A stretch of 6,729 nt of DNA from Nitrospiraceae bacterium (GCA_014534095.1 JACVSD010000094.1:1-6729); one strand, 5' to 3'; positions 1 through 6,271 are shown, numbered from the stretch's first letter. Notes: generated from the letters alone by a model not told the origin. Translations and numbers: made by a program.

Positions 1-161
1 ATCTCAAGGTGCTCAAAGACGCTGGGCTGCTAAGGGATCGCCGAGACGGGCGGTGGATGTATTACTCGCTCAATTCAGAAGGAATGGATGAATTGGAGTT
101 GCTAGTAGAGGGGCTGAAGCAGGCGGCCCAGTCGGCGGGCCTTAAAGGCAAGTGCTATTAG
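1..161 (+). CDS. arsR: ArsR/SmtB-family winged-helix repressor, C-terminal part (5' end cut by window edge)
   Basis: Only the last 52 codons are present; the reading frame begins at base 3 and stops with TAG at 159-161. The visible residues begin LKVLKDAGLL, the end of the recognition helix, and continue with RDRRDGRWMYYSL, the beta-wing typical of ArsR repressors, then a short C-terminal helix ending in GKCY. ArsR proteins are dimeric repressors that leave DNA when they bind arsenite or another metal(loid). The usual sensor cysteines in or near the recognition helix lie upstream of the window, so the ligand cannot be read here; the only cysteine visible is the penultimate residue. The arsM gene 49 bp downstream on the same strand, with a dyad between them, makes arsenic the most likely signal. 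Family assignment is firm; the arsR symbol rests on context. Confidence 0.85.
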   Translation, partial: LKVLKDAGLLRDRRDGRWMYYSLNSEGMDELELLVEGLKQAAQSAGLKGKCY

Positions 162-180
162 TTCTTTTTTTGGCTTCAGT

Positions 181-198
181 ATATCAAAAAATATTGAT
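181..198. promoter_or_regulatory. Candidate ArsR operator between arsR and arsM
   Basis: The short AT-rich gap between the two genes contains ATATCAA, six bases (AAAATA), then TTGAT, so ATCAA (183-187) and TTGAT (194-198) form a perfect five-base dyad. AT-rich dyads of this ATCAA-N6-TTGAT type are characteristic of ArsR-family operators. The site ends directly before the arsM Shine-Dalgarno sequence at 199-205. A bound repressor here could block read-through from arsR or an internal promoter. I see no convincing -35/-10 pair in the gap, so whether it governs a separate arsM promoter is unknown. Confidence 0.55.
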
Positions 199-210
199 GG
201 GAGGTGCCTC

Positions 211-1077
211 ATGAATAACGACCACAGGCTCAAGGACGAGATCAAGTCTCGGTATGGACAGGCGGCGGTGCAGGCACAGAAACAGCAACGGCGGTCTTGC
301 TGCGGAACCGGCACGGTGCTGACGGAGGGAAAACTGGATCCCATTACCGGAAACTTGTATGAAGACCACGAGACGGCGGCGCTTCCTGTGGAAGCGGTGT
401 TCGCTTCGCTCGGTTGCGGCAACCCGACGGCGTTGGCGCAGATCACGCCGGGGGCGACAGTGTTGGACCTTGGATCAGGTGGCGGCATCGATGTGCTGCT
501 GTCGGCGCGGCGCGTAGGGCCTACCGGCAAGGTCTACGGGCTCGACATGACCGATGAAATGCTGGCGCTGGCGAAAGCCAACCAGGCCAAGGCTGGCGTG
601 ACCAACGTCGAATTTCTCAAGGGGGACATCGAGCATATTCCGTTGCCGGACAACACGGTGGATCTGATTATCTCCAACTGCGTCATCAATCTTTCGCCCG
701 ACAAAGACCGGGTCCTGGCGGAAGCGTTTCGCGTGTTGAAGCCAGGCGGCCGGTTTGCCGTCTCGGATATCGTGATCCGAGGCGAGATGCCGAGTGATAT
801 CAAACGGAATATCGAACTCTGGGCGGGCTGTGTGGCCGGGGCGCTGGAGGAAGGGGACTACCACGCGAAGCTCGCGCGAGCCGGATTCGAACACATCTCC
901 ATTGAAGCCACGCGGGTCTATTCCGCGGCCGACGCCCGAGAACTGTTCGAGGGCACTGGGCTCGATCTCGATTCTGTCGTGCCGCAGGTCGACGGCGCAT
1001 TCATCAGTGGCTTCGTCCGGGCAGTAAAACCGGCGGTGACGGAAACTCCATGCTGCGGTCCGACCTGCTGCACCTGA
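211..1077 (+). CDS. arsM: Arsenite S-adenosylmethionine methyltransferase ArsM
   Basis: Predicted to be a cytoplasmic enzyme that transfers methyl groups from S-adenosylmethionine to trivalent arsenic, giving methylated and eventually volatile arsenicals. The 288-residue length is normal for bacterial ArsM. The class I methyltransferase fold is shown by VLDLGSGGGID (84-94, SAM-binding loop), the acidic residue in YGLDMT (109-114) and the post-II LKPGGRFAVSD stretch (176-186). Cysteines match the ArsM pattern: C30-C31 and C69 near the N-terminus, C157 in ISNCVINLSP and C207 in WAGCVAGAL; the last two correspond to the conserved As(III)-binding pair. Two further pairs, C281-C282 and C286-C287, form the extreme C-terminus. 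The ATG is well placed 6 bases after the strong ribosome site GGGAGGT (199-205). It follows an arsR-type gene by 49 bp and is probably co-regulated with it. Confidence 0.95.
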   Translation: MNNDHRLKDEIKSRYGQAAVQAQKQQRRSCCGTGTVLTEGKLDPITGNLYEDHETAALPVEAVFASLGCGNPTALAQITPGATVLDLGSGGGIDVLLSARRVGPTGKVYGLDMTDEMLALAKANQAKAGVTNVEFLKGDIEHIPLPDNTVDLIISNCVINLSPDKDRVLAEAFRVLKPGGRFAVSDIVIRGEMPSDIKRNIELWAGCVAGALEEGDYHAKLARAGFEHISIEATRVYSAADARELFEGTGLDLDSVVPQVDGAFISGFVRAVKPAVTETPCCGPTCCT

Positions 1078-1291
1078 TTATCAGGGCTACGACTGACGGG
1101 CATGTGCGGTCATGACCCTGCCGATCGTTCGGGGGCCGCGTCCTTTGCGAGATACGGATAATCGGCCGGATGGCGAGAGCGGCGGGCCAACCAGTCTGGC
1201 CGAGAGGACCGGGCGGTGAGGCTCCGCGTGGCTCCGCATGACATCTCACCCGGGACAAGTGTCGGAGGCGCCGTATCGCTAGGATGACGGC
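1078..1291. other. Intergenic gap between convergent arsM and hydrolase genes
   Basis: I see no credible gene in these 214 bases. A small hairpin GGCCA-N7-TGGCC (1185-1201) and a distant inverted repeat GATACGG/CCGTATC (1151-1157 and 1271-1277) are present. Neither is followed by a run of T, so no clear intrinsic terminator can be named for either convergent gene. Confidence 0.5.
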
Positions 1292-1936
1292 CTACTTCCT
1301 AGTCTGCAGATGGCGGATAAACCATGTGTACGCATGATCCGCCACTTGCTCCAATGTGCCAGGTTCGTCAAAGAGGTGGGTGGCGCCCGGTACGATGGTC
1401 AGGCCTTTTTCACAAGTCAGTCGGTCGTAGGCCGATTGGTTCATCGCGATCACCGGTGTGTCGTTGCCACCGACAATCAGCAACGTCGGTGCGGTCACAG
1501 CCCCCAGATACGGTTCAGCGAGGTCCGGTCTCCCGCCGCGTGACACCACGGCTTGGACATTCGACGGTTCTCGTGCCGCAGCCTGGAGCGCCGCCCCTGC
1601 CCCGGTACTGGCGCCGAAGTAGCCGATGCTCCAAGCCTTTGCGGTGGGCTGCTGCCCGAGCCAGGCGTTTGCCATCAGGAGTCGATCAGCGAGGAGATCG
1701 ATGTCGAAGACTTTTTCTCGATCGTTCGCCTCATCGGGCGTCAATAGGTCAAAGAGCAGCGTGGCCAGGCCGCCATCCTGTAAGTGACGGGCTACAACAG
1801 TGTTTCTCGGGCTCAATCGGCCGCTTCCGCTGCCGTGCGCGAAGAGAATGACGCTGCGCGCATGAGCAGGAACCGTGAGAACGCCTTCAAGCGAAAGCCG
1901 CCCCTTCGTGATCGGTGCGATTTGTGAGCGGGCCAT
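1292..1936 (-). CDS. Alpha/beta hydrolase, dienelactone-hydrolase-like
   Basis: A 214-residue soluble alpha/beta hydrolase. The catalytic triad can be placed: nucleophile S110 in the elbow GASTG (108-112), D159 in VGGNDTPV after the sixth strand, and H187 in PGATHLF. HGSGSGR (34-40) after the first core strand would form the oxyanion-hole loop, and VSRGGRPDLA (131-140) is typical of the small dienelactone-hydrolase-like group often encoded beside, or fused to, phosphoribosyltransferases in stress regions. No phosphoribosyltransferase is visible here. There is no signal peptide, so it should be cytoplasmic. The substrate is unknown; true dienelactone hydrolases use a cysteine nucleophile, so this serine enzyme is unlikely to be one. 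The ATG is preceded by GCGAGG with workable spacing. It is transcribed divergently from the phosphofructokinase operon, whose promoter region it shares. Confidence 0.88.
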   Translation of the reverse strand: MARSQIAPITKGRLSLEGVLTVPAHARSVILFAHGSGSGRLSPRNTVVARHLQDGGLATLLFDLLTPDEANDREKVFDIDLLADRLLMANAWLGQQPTAKAWSIGYFGASTGAGAALQAAAREPSNVQAVVSRGGRPDLAEPYLGAVTAPTLLIVGGNDTPVIAMNQSAYDRLTCEKGLTIVPGATHLFDEPGTLEQVADHAYTWFIRHLQTRK

Positions 1937-1998
1937 GGCAGCCTCGCATAGACATACTGTGAGTGTTGAAGTCTGTTACAAGGGGTAATCCATGTTTT

Positions 1999-2010
1999 GA
2001 AGCGCGCTTC
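1999..2010. repeat. Perfect 12-bp palindrome GAAGCGCGCTTC
   Basis: The sequence GAAGCGCGCTTC equals its own reverse complement and lies about 63 bp upstream of the hydrolase start in the divergent control region. It could be a binding site for a dimeric regulator acting on either unit. Without a second copy or a known factor this is only a candidate. Confidence 0.3.
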
Positions 2011-2163
2011 CCAGACCCTTTAATCCGTCGCGCCGAGACAGTCGAATACACCGAGTGTCCCCGCCGGTAGCGGATTTTTGGCCCGCGGATTTGAGAGGCT
2101 TGCAATGGTCTATGATGGGCGCCGGGGCATCCAGGTCGGCCCCCAACGTAATGGTCCTACGGG

Positions 2164-2190
2164 TTGCCTCTAGACGTGATCAAGTATACA
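2164..2190 (+). promoter_or_regulatory. Weak candidate promoter for the pfp-usp operon
   Basis: TTGCCT (2164-2169) and TATACA (2185-2190) resemble -35 and -10 boxes, but the 15-base spacer is shorter than the preferred 17. A regulated promoter or another sigma factor is possible. The position, about 44 bp before the preferred phosphofructokinase start, is sensible. Confidence 0.3.
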
Positions 2191-2233
2191 ACCATCGCCA
2201 CAACACTCACCAATGGAGCATGAGGAATCGAGT

Positions 2234-3520
2234 ATGGCGTCACAGCGAACTCTTGTCGGTATTCTGGTCGGTGGAGGGCCGGCTCCCGGCATCAATAGCG
2301 TCATCAGCGCGGTGACAATCCGCAGCATCGTGGGCGGATGTGATGTTGTGGGGCTCATCGACGGATTCAAATGGCTGATGGAAGGAAGCACCACCCAGGT
2401 GCGCCGGCTGTCGATCGAAGAGGTCAGCCGCCTGCACTTTCGTGGCGGGTCTTATCTAGGAACGGCTCGGGCCAACCCGACCAGGAAGGCCGAACAGCTG
2501 GATCAGGTCCTGGCGGCCTTGCAGCGGCTCGGCATCACGCGTCTCGTGACCATCGGCGGTGACGATACGGCGTTCTCGGCGTTAAAGCTGGAAGAGCGGT
2601 CGGCCGGCCGCCTCCAAATCGTGCACGTGCCCAAGACTATCGACAACGATTTGGATCTGCCCTACGGCATTCCGACGTTTGGATTCCAAACGGCGCGGCA
2701 TGTGGGCGTCGACATCGTAAAAAATCTGATGGTGGACGCCCATACGACATCGCGCTGGTATTTTGTGGTGACTATGGGGCGTAAGGCAGGCCACCTGGCC
2801 CTCGGTATTGGCAAGGCCGTGGCCGCCACATTGACGGTCATCCCGGAGCAATTTTCCGAGCGGCCGGTGAAGTTGCAGCACTTGGTGGATGTCTTGATGG
2901 GAACCATGATCAAGCGTCTCGGGCGTGGGCGCTCCGACGGCGTCGTCGTCTTGGCAGAAGGATTGGTCGAAATGCTGGACCCCCAGGAACTAGGCGGGCT
3001 CGAGCATGTGGAACGGGATGAACATGGTCATCTTCGGCTGGGCGATGTCGATATCGGAGATGTCTTGCGGCGAGAAGTCTCCAAGGCGTTGAAAGCCGTC
3101 GGGCTCTCAACGACCATCGTCGCCAAGAATGTGGGGTATGAGCTGCGCTGTGCGGATCCTATCCCGTTCGATATCGAATATACCCGCGATCTGGGCTATT
3201 GTGCCGCGCAGTATCTGCTCGAAGGTGGAACGGCTGCCATGGTTTCTATCCAGAACGGCCGGTTCACCCCGATTCCGTTCAACGAGATGGTGGATCCGGT
3301 TAGCGGTCGGGCGAAAGTCCGCATGGTCGATACGAGTTCCCAGTCTTATCAGATTGCGCGTCAATATATGATCCGGTTGTCCAAGCAGGACATGGACGAC
3401 CCGGTTGAACTCGACCGGTGTGCCTCCTTGGTCGGCCTTTCTCCGGATCGCTTCCGGCAGCGATTCCAAAGCGTCAGCGATGAGACTTTCAATCCTTTGA
3501 CGAAAGGACGCGCATCATGA
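2234..3520 (+). CDS. 6-phosphofructokinase, predicted pyrophosphate-dependent
   Basis: Phosphorylates fructose 6-phosphate to fructose 1,6-bisphosphate in glycolysis. The 428-residue protein has GGGPAPGIN (13-21) at the phosphoryl-donor site, GGDDT (108-112), PKTIDNDL (133-140) with catalytic base D137, MGRKAGHLAL (181-190) and the sugar-site stretch around AEGL (241-244). In ATP enzymes such as E. coli PfkA, positions 104 and 124 are glycine; here they are D111 and K134, the pair known to exclude ATP and to mark PPi-dependent, reversible enzymes. The donor is therefore predicted as PPi, not proven. It is longer than the roughly 320-residue bacterial ATP form. An in-frame ATG exists at 2213, but TGAGGAA (2221-2227) lies six bases before the ATG at 2234, which I prefer. 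Its end overlaps usp by ATGA, so the two are probably translationally coupled. Confidence 0.92.
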   Translation: MASQRTLVGILVGGGPAPGINSVISAVTIRSIVGGCDVVGLIDGFKWLMEGSTTQVRRLSIEEVSRLHFRGGSYLGTARANPTRKAEQLDQVLAALQRLGITRLVTIGGDDTAFSALKLEERSAGRLQIVHVPKTIDNDLDLPYGIPTFGFQTARHVGVDIVKNLMVDAHTTSRWYFVVTMGRKAGHLALGIGKAVAATLTVIPEQFSERPVKLQHLVDVLMGTMIKRLGRGRSDGVVVLAEGLVEMLDPQELGGLEHVERDEHGHLRLGDVDIGDVLRREVSKALKAVGLSTTIVAKNVGYELRCADPIPFDIEYTRDLGYCAAQYLLEGGTAAMVSIQNGRFTPIPFNEMVDPVSGRAKVRMVDTSSQSYQIARQYMIRLSKQDMDDPVELDRCASLVGLSPDRFRQRFQSVSDETFNPLTKGRAS

Positions 3521-4374
3521 AGGTCGTGGCAGCGACGGATGGGTCAGCCCACGGTCGGTGGGCGATCGAATGGCTGGCGCAGGTGCCGTTCAACCGCCCT
3601 CCGGTAGTGCAGGTGATCCATGTCGTGGATGTGGCCGGCGTGCGGGCGCCCTTCATGTTCCAACCCGCGATGGCGGGAGTGGAGCGGTATCTCCAGGCGG
3701 AAGTGAAGCGTCTGGAGAAGGACGCCAAATCCACGCAGAAGCAATCCATCGAGTTGCTGCGTGCGTTGAAGCTGACCGGGACGGTGACGATCGAGCACGG
3801 CCCCGTGGCCCCCACACTTGTGAAACATGCTCAACGAGGCACCGGCCTGCTGTCGATTGGATCGCGCGGATTGGATGCGTTGGACCGGTTCATGTTGGGC
3901 AGCGCATCCAACCATGCCATCCATCATGCGGCTTGTTCAGTACTCGTGGTGAAAGAGGCCCCCCGGCCGGTGCGGCGGATCGTGCTGGCCATCGACGGAT
4001 CACCGGCTTCCGATAAGGCGGTGAGGTTCCTTCTTCGGGAACTGGATCCACAACCGAACGGTCCCGATCAAGAGCCGGTGAGGATGACCGTGGTGCATGT
4101 GATGCCGTTCTTGAAATATCCGGAAGTCCGCGAAGCGGGCCAGGCGGTGGTGCGGCGCTATATGGACAAGGCCGAGAAGGCGGGATTTGATGTGCAGGAA
4201 GCAGTGCGTGTCGGGAAGCCGGCGGATGAAATCCTTACGGTTGCGAAACAGCACAAGGCGGATCTGATTGTGACCGGGGCGAAGGGGCTGGGCGCCATCA
4301 GTCGTGCGTTGCTTGGCAGCGTCTCCACCCGTGTGGTGCAATATGCCTCCTGTTCGGTGCTCGTTGTCCGGTGA
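3517..4374 (+). CDS. Tandem-domain universal stress protein (UspA family)
   Basis: Two UspA domains are fused in 285 residues. Domain 1 (about 1-147) starts MKVVAATDGS and carries G115-x2-G118-x9-G128-S129. Domain 2 (about 152-285) starts RRIVLAIDGS and carries G254-x2-G257-x9-G267-S268. Both therefore keep the G-x2-G-x9-G-S/T signature of ATP-binding Usp proteins, and domain 2 ends with the usual SCSVLVV strand. Such proteins are cytoplasmic stress or dormancy factors whose biochemical role is often unclear. The start overlaps the phosphofructokinase stop by four bases and has its own ribosome site AAAGGA (3503-3508). The pairing suggests a link between stress state and glycolytic flux, which is inference. 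The last codons also form the left arm of the terminator that follows. Confidence 0.94.
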   Translation: MKVVAATDGSAHGRWAIEWLAQVPFNRPPVVQVIHVVDVAGVRAPFMFQPAMAGVERYLQAEVKRLEKDAKSTQKQSIELLRALKLTGTVTIEHGPVAPTLVKHAQRGTGLLSIGSRGLDALDRFMLGSASNHAIHHAACSVLVVKEAPRPVRRIVLAIDGSPASDKAVRFLLRELDPQPNGPDQEPVRMTVVHVMPFLKYPEVREAGQAVVRRYMDKAEKAGFDVQEAVRVGKPADEILTVAKQHKADLIVTGAKGLGAISRALLGSVSTRVVQYASCSVLVVR

Positions 4375-4386
4375 GCACCGAGTTTT
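4354..4386 (+). terminator. Intrinsic terminator of the pfp-usp operon
   Basis: TCGGTGCTC (4354-4362) pairs perfectly with GAGCACCGA (4373-4381) around a ten-base loop, followed by GTTTTGT. The nine-pair GC-rich stem plus T-run fits a rho-independent terminator. Its left arm is inside the usp coding sequence and its loop reaches into the stop codon. The T-run is short (four), so efficiency may be partial. Confidence 0.72.
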
Positions 4387-4429
4387 GTACACGTCATTAG
4401 GCGTGATCCCTAGGAGACACGTCGTGTAC
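4387..4429. repeat. Inverted repeat with nested palindrome, candidate MarR operator
   Basis: GTACACG (4387-4393) is matched by its reverse complement CGTGTAC (4423-4429). The right arm is also part of a compact dyad ACACG-T-CGTGT (4417-4427), giving three ACACG half-sites in 43 bp. The compact dyad ends two bases before the -35 box of the following MarR gene. Regulators of this family commonly bind palindromes over their own promoters, so autoregulation is the simplest reading. Confidence 0.5.
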
Positions 4430-4458
4430 TTGACGCCAGAGAGCCAACCCCATAGACT
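4430..4458 (+). promoter_or_regulatory. Sigma-70-type promoter of the MarR-family gene
   Basis: TTGACG (4430-4435) and TAGACT (4453-4458) are separated by exactly 17 bases, matching five and four of six consensus positions. Transcription would start near 4465, leaving a leader of about 40 bases that includes the ribosome site AAGGA (4493-4497). It lies just after the usp terminator, so the regulator is probably its own unit. Confidence 0.6.
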
Positions 4459-4503
4459 ACCGCCTCCCGTGTCAGGAACCGATTTTTTTACCAAGGATTT
4501 CTC

Positions 4504-5166
4504 ATGCAGCCATTGTTGAAAATCGACCAGCATTCACTGCCTGACCGCCTCGTGACCGGACTGTCCAAAATCGGCCTTGCGATGAAAAGCCGGCCTTGGC
4601 GGCGCCAGGGTCAGCAGGGGGTTGGGCCGTTGCAGATGCAGGTATTGACCATTTTGCGAGGCCGTCCGAATCAGTCGGCGACCGTATCGGCCATCGCCCG
4701 AGAATTGTCGGTCAAGTTGCCCACGGCTTCGGAAGTTATTCGGACGCTCGAGCACAAGCGGTTGGTGCGCCGCCGGCGCCAGGAAGTCGACAACCGTGTG
4801 GTCACGGTTCATCTCACCGCCAAGGGAGCGAAAGCCGGACACGCGGAAAACGGATGGCCGGAAATCTTGTCCGCCGCAACCCAGGAATTGTCTCCGCTGG
4901 AGCAGACGTCGCTCCTGAAGATCCTGATCAAATTGATTCGTGCGTTGCAGGTGCAAGGAGAGATCCCCGTCGCGCGCATGTGTGTCTCCTGCGAGCATTT
5001 TCAGCCGCATGTCTATGCCAATGCCGAGCAGCCGCATCACTGTCAGTTCGTCAATGCGCCAATCGGTGAACAAGCGCTGCGCCTGGATTGCCCCGACTAT
5101 CTTCCGGCATCCGTCGCGCAGGCCAAGGAGGCTTGGACTCGGTACCGCCAGCCGGTGGTATCGTAG
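4504..5166 (+). CDS. MarR-family transcriptional regulator with C-terminal four-cysteine segment
   Basis: A 220-residue winged-helix regulator, longer than the usual roughly 140-160 of MarR proteins. The helix-turn-helix spans about 58-84 (SAIARELSVKLPTASEVIRTL), followed by a basic RRRRQ stretch and the wing with the family's D-x-R element at D96-N97-R98. The helix around 130-150 is the likely dimer region. After it comes an extra segment with C160-x2-C163, then H178-H179-C180, then C196 in LDCPDY. Four cysteines with flanking histidines suggest a bound Zn2+ or an iron-sulfur cluster, so it may sense metal or redox state; this is inference. The ATG has AAGGA at 4493-4497 upstream. Targets are unknown; its own promoter carries a palindrome, and the upstream pfp-usp or the following lipoprotein genes are possible neighbours under control. 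Confidence 0.9.
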   Translation: MQPLLKIDQHSLPDRLVTGLSKIGLAMKSRPWRRQGQQGVGPLQMQVLTILRGRPNQSATVSAIARELSVKLPTASEVIRTLEHKRLVRRRRQEVDNRVVTVHLTAKGAKAGHAENGWPEILSAATQELSPLEQTSLLKILIKLIRALQVQGEIPVARMCVSCEHFQPHVYANAEQPHHCQFVNAPIGEQALRLDCPDYLPASVAQAKEAWTRYRQPVVS

Positions 5167-5187
5167 GGAGGCAGTCTATAGACGCTC

Positions 5188-5201
5188 GAACCGCCTGGTT
5201 C
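5188..5201. terminator. Small hairpin between convergent genes, weak terminator candidate
   Basis: GAACC (5188-5192), loop GCCT, GGTTC (5197-5201) form a five-pair hairpin in the short gap between the MarR stop and the lipoprotein stop. It is placed where a bidirectional terminator would be expected. No real T-run follows on either strand, so support is weak. Confidence 0.3.
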
Positions 5202-5777
5202 TTAGCCGCCTTTCGCAGCAATGAAGAGTGCTCGATCGGTTTCTATTTGCGTGAACACATCATCCAAGGCTCGTTGTAGCGCCGCCTCAATCGGTATGCG
5301 GTCGGAGGCCGTCACCCACCGGACGACAGACCCTTCTATCTCGTGATCAGCGACATAGCTCTTGATGAGACGGCCTGAGGCTTTGATATCGATCTGCAAG
5401 CGGATGCGGTACCAGTAGCGATCGCGGGATTTCAGCGATAGCTCGGGCCCGATCTCGAGAAGCAGGTCGGCCGGGGCTGTCGTCACTACGGCAAAGGTCT
5501 CGCGCCGTTTAACATATTCCTCCAGCGCGTGCCGGATATCGGCCTGAGGCCATCGCAATTGGTTGATCCCAGGCATGTGGTCGGCGCCCGACAGGGCCAC
5601 GCGGCGCGTCACCACCTGAGCCGATAGCGGGATCGGCTGTGAGGTCGGGCTGGATGGAAGTGGATTGACATGGATGGTGTGAACGCAGCCGGTGATAGAG
5701 AGGATCGCCCACAGAAGCAGGGGCACATATGTGTGGACTCTCGGCGGCGATGGTGAACCCGTCTGTCCGTGGTCCAA
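5202..5777 (-). CDS. Putative lipoprotein of unknown function
   Basis: A 191-residue product with a hydrophobic stretch (about 18-29) ending in the lipobox ITGC, so C31 should become the lipidated N-terminus; valine follows, compatible with outer-membrane sorting. Beyond a proline-rich linker (36-50), the body has a charged helix (about 80-92), beta-strand-like segments (95-152, with YWYRIRLQIDI) and a C-terminal helix (162-182). I do not recognise the family. The best start is TTG at 5775-5777, two bases after the stop of the upstream lipoprotein gene; no clear ribosome site precedes it, so translation is probably coupled. The only nearby alternative, GTG at codon 18, would remove the basic part of the signal peptide. 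It is likely co-expressed with the upstream gene and both may act together at the envelope. Confidence 0.75.
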   Translation of the reverse strand: MDHGQTGSPSPPRVHTYVPLLLWAILSITGCVHTIHVNPLPSSPTSQPIPLSAQVVTRRVALSGADHMPGINQLRWPQADIRHALEEYVKRRETFAVVTTAPADLLLEIGPELSLKSRDRYWYRIRLQIDIKASGRLIKSYVADHEIEGSVVRWVTASDRIPIEAALQRALDDVFTQIETDRALFIAAKGG

Positions 5778-5779
5778 GG

Positions 5780-6271
5780 CTACGGCGTCGTTTGGGTGGA
5801 GGGGGAAACCAGGTCGATATCTTTTAACGCCCGAGCCGCCTGTTCACGGTAAGGTCGTTCAGCCGGATTAGTGTAGGTATCGACGATTCGCTTGTACGTG
5901 TTGCGCGCTCGCTCGGGCTGTTTCTTAATCGCAAAATATTGCCCCAGCGCGATCCAGTTTTGTGCCGCTGTTTCCCTCGCCGTCTGCATCAGTGCAAACT
6001 CGCGCTCGGCCTGCGTCGTTCCTTGGAGCCGTGCACGCTTGCGGACGGTGTCCCCCATCTGATCGGCCATCGCTTCGATCGCCTCATTCTCATGCACCGC
6101 TGCTTCGACTCGATTGGCCTTCAAATGGCTGTAGAAGCCTTCGACATGGTCTTTGAGGATGTCGGCCCGTTGCTGATAGGTATCATGAGCGCAACTCGCG
6201 GCTAGAATGACGGTAGCCAGCAGAGCGGCGAGGCTGGAGCACGGATGTCGAAAAACGGGGCCGGTCGGCAT
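5780..6271 (-). CDS. Putative lipoprotein with TPR-like C-terminal helices
   Basis: A 163-residue product. A hydrophobic signal segment ends in LAASC, so C27 is the predicted lipidation site; alanine follows, compatible with outer-membrane placement. The rest is almost entirely helical and charged. The region around residues 104-154 (AAQNWIALGQYFAIKKQPERA, then RNTYKRIVDTY) resembles a tetratricopeptide helix pair, suggesting a protein-binding scaffold; I cannot name a family. An in-frame ATG exists 24 bases upstream at 6293-6295, but the ATG at 6269-6271 has GAGGA (plus-strand 6280-6284) at good spacing, so I chose it. It is first in a two-gene operon with the next lipoprotein, which begins two bases after its stop. 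Confidence 0.8.
   Translation of the reverse strand: MPTGPVFRHPCSSLAALLATVILAASCAHDTYQQRADILKDHVEGFYSHLKANRVEAAVHENEAIEAMADQMGDTVRKRARLQGTTQAEREFALMQTARETAAQNWIALGQYFAIKKQPERARNTYKRIVDTYTNPAERPYREQAARALKDIDLVSPSTQTTP

Larger units (their letters stand above)
1937..2233. other. Divergent intergenic region between hydrolase and phosphofructokinase operon
   Basis: About 297 bases with no convincing gene. It must hold the promoters of both divergent units. Visible elements are a 12-bp perfect palindrome (1999-2010), a direct repeat of GCGGATTT (2070-2077 and 2085-2092) and a weak plus-strand promoter candidate near 2164-2190. I could not identify a good promoter for the minus-strand hydrolase. 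Confidence 0.5.

Noticed and set aside
170..197. Possible arsM promoter TTGGCT-N16-TATTGA
   Set aside because: Transcription would start within the ribosome site, leaving almost no leader; the -10 match is poor.
534..894. Minus-strand reading frames inside arsM
   Set aside because: arsM has a strong start and all family motifs; the opposite frames show no domain.
1151..1277. Inverted repeat GATACGG/CCGTATC about 110 bp apart
   Set aside because: Seven-base arms at this distance are expected by chance, and no mobile-element gene lies between them.
1324..1851. Long plus-strand reading frame opposite the hydrolase
   Set aside because: It is antisense to a gene with a full catalytic triad, is rich in Arg/Pro/Ser as expected of a GC-rich shadow frame, and shows no recognisable domain.
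2213..2233. Upstream ATG for the phosphofructokinase
   Set aside because: No ribosome site precedes it, while TGAGGAA is ideally placed for the ATG at 2234 and the family usually starts shortly before the glycine-rich loop.
4000..4533. Minus-strand reading frame of 177 codons across usp and the following gap
   Set aside because: It mirrors the second Usp domain and crosses a terminator and promoter; its composition looks like a shadow frame.
5174..5183. Palindrome GTCTATAGAC after the MarR gene
   Set aside because: Short and located after the stop codon between convergent genes; no promoter or repeat copy gives it meaning.
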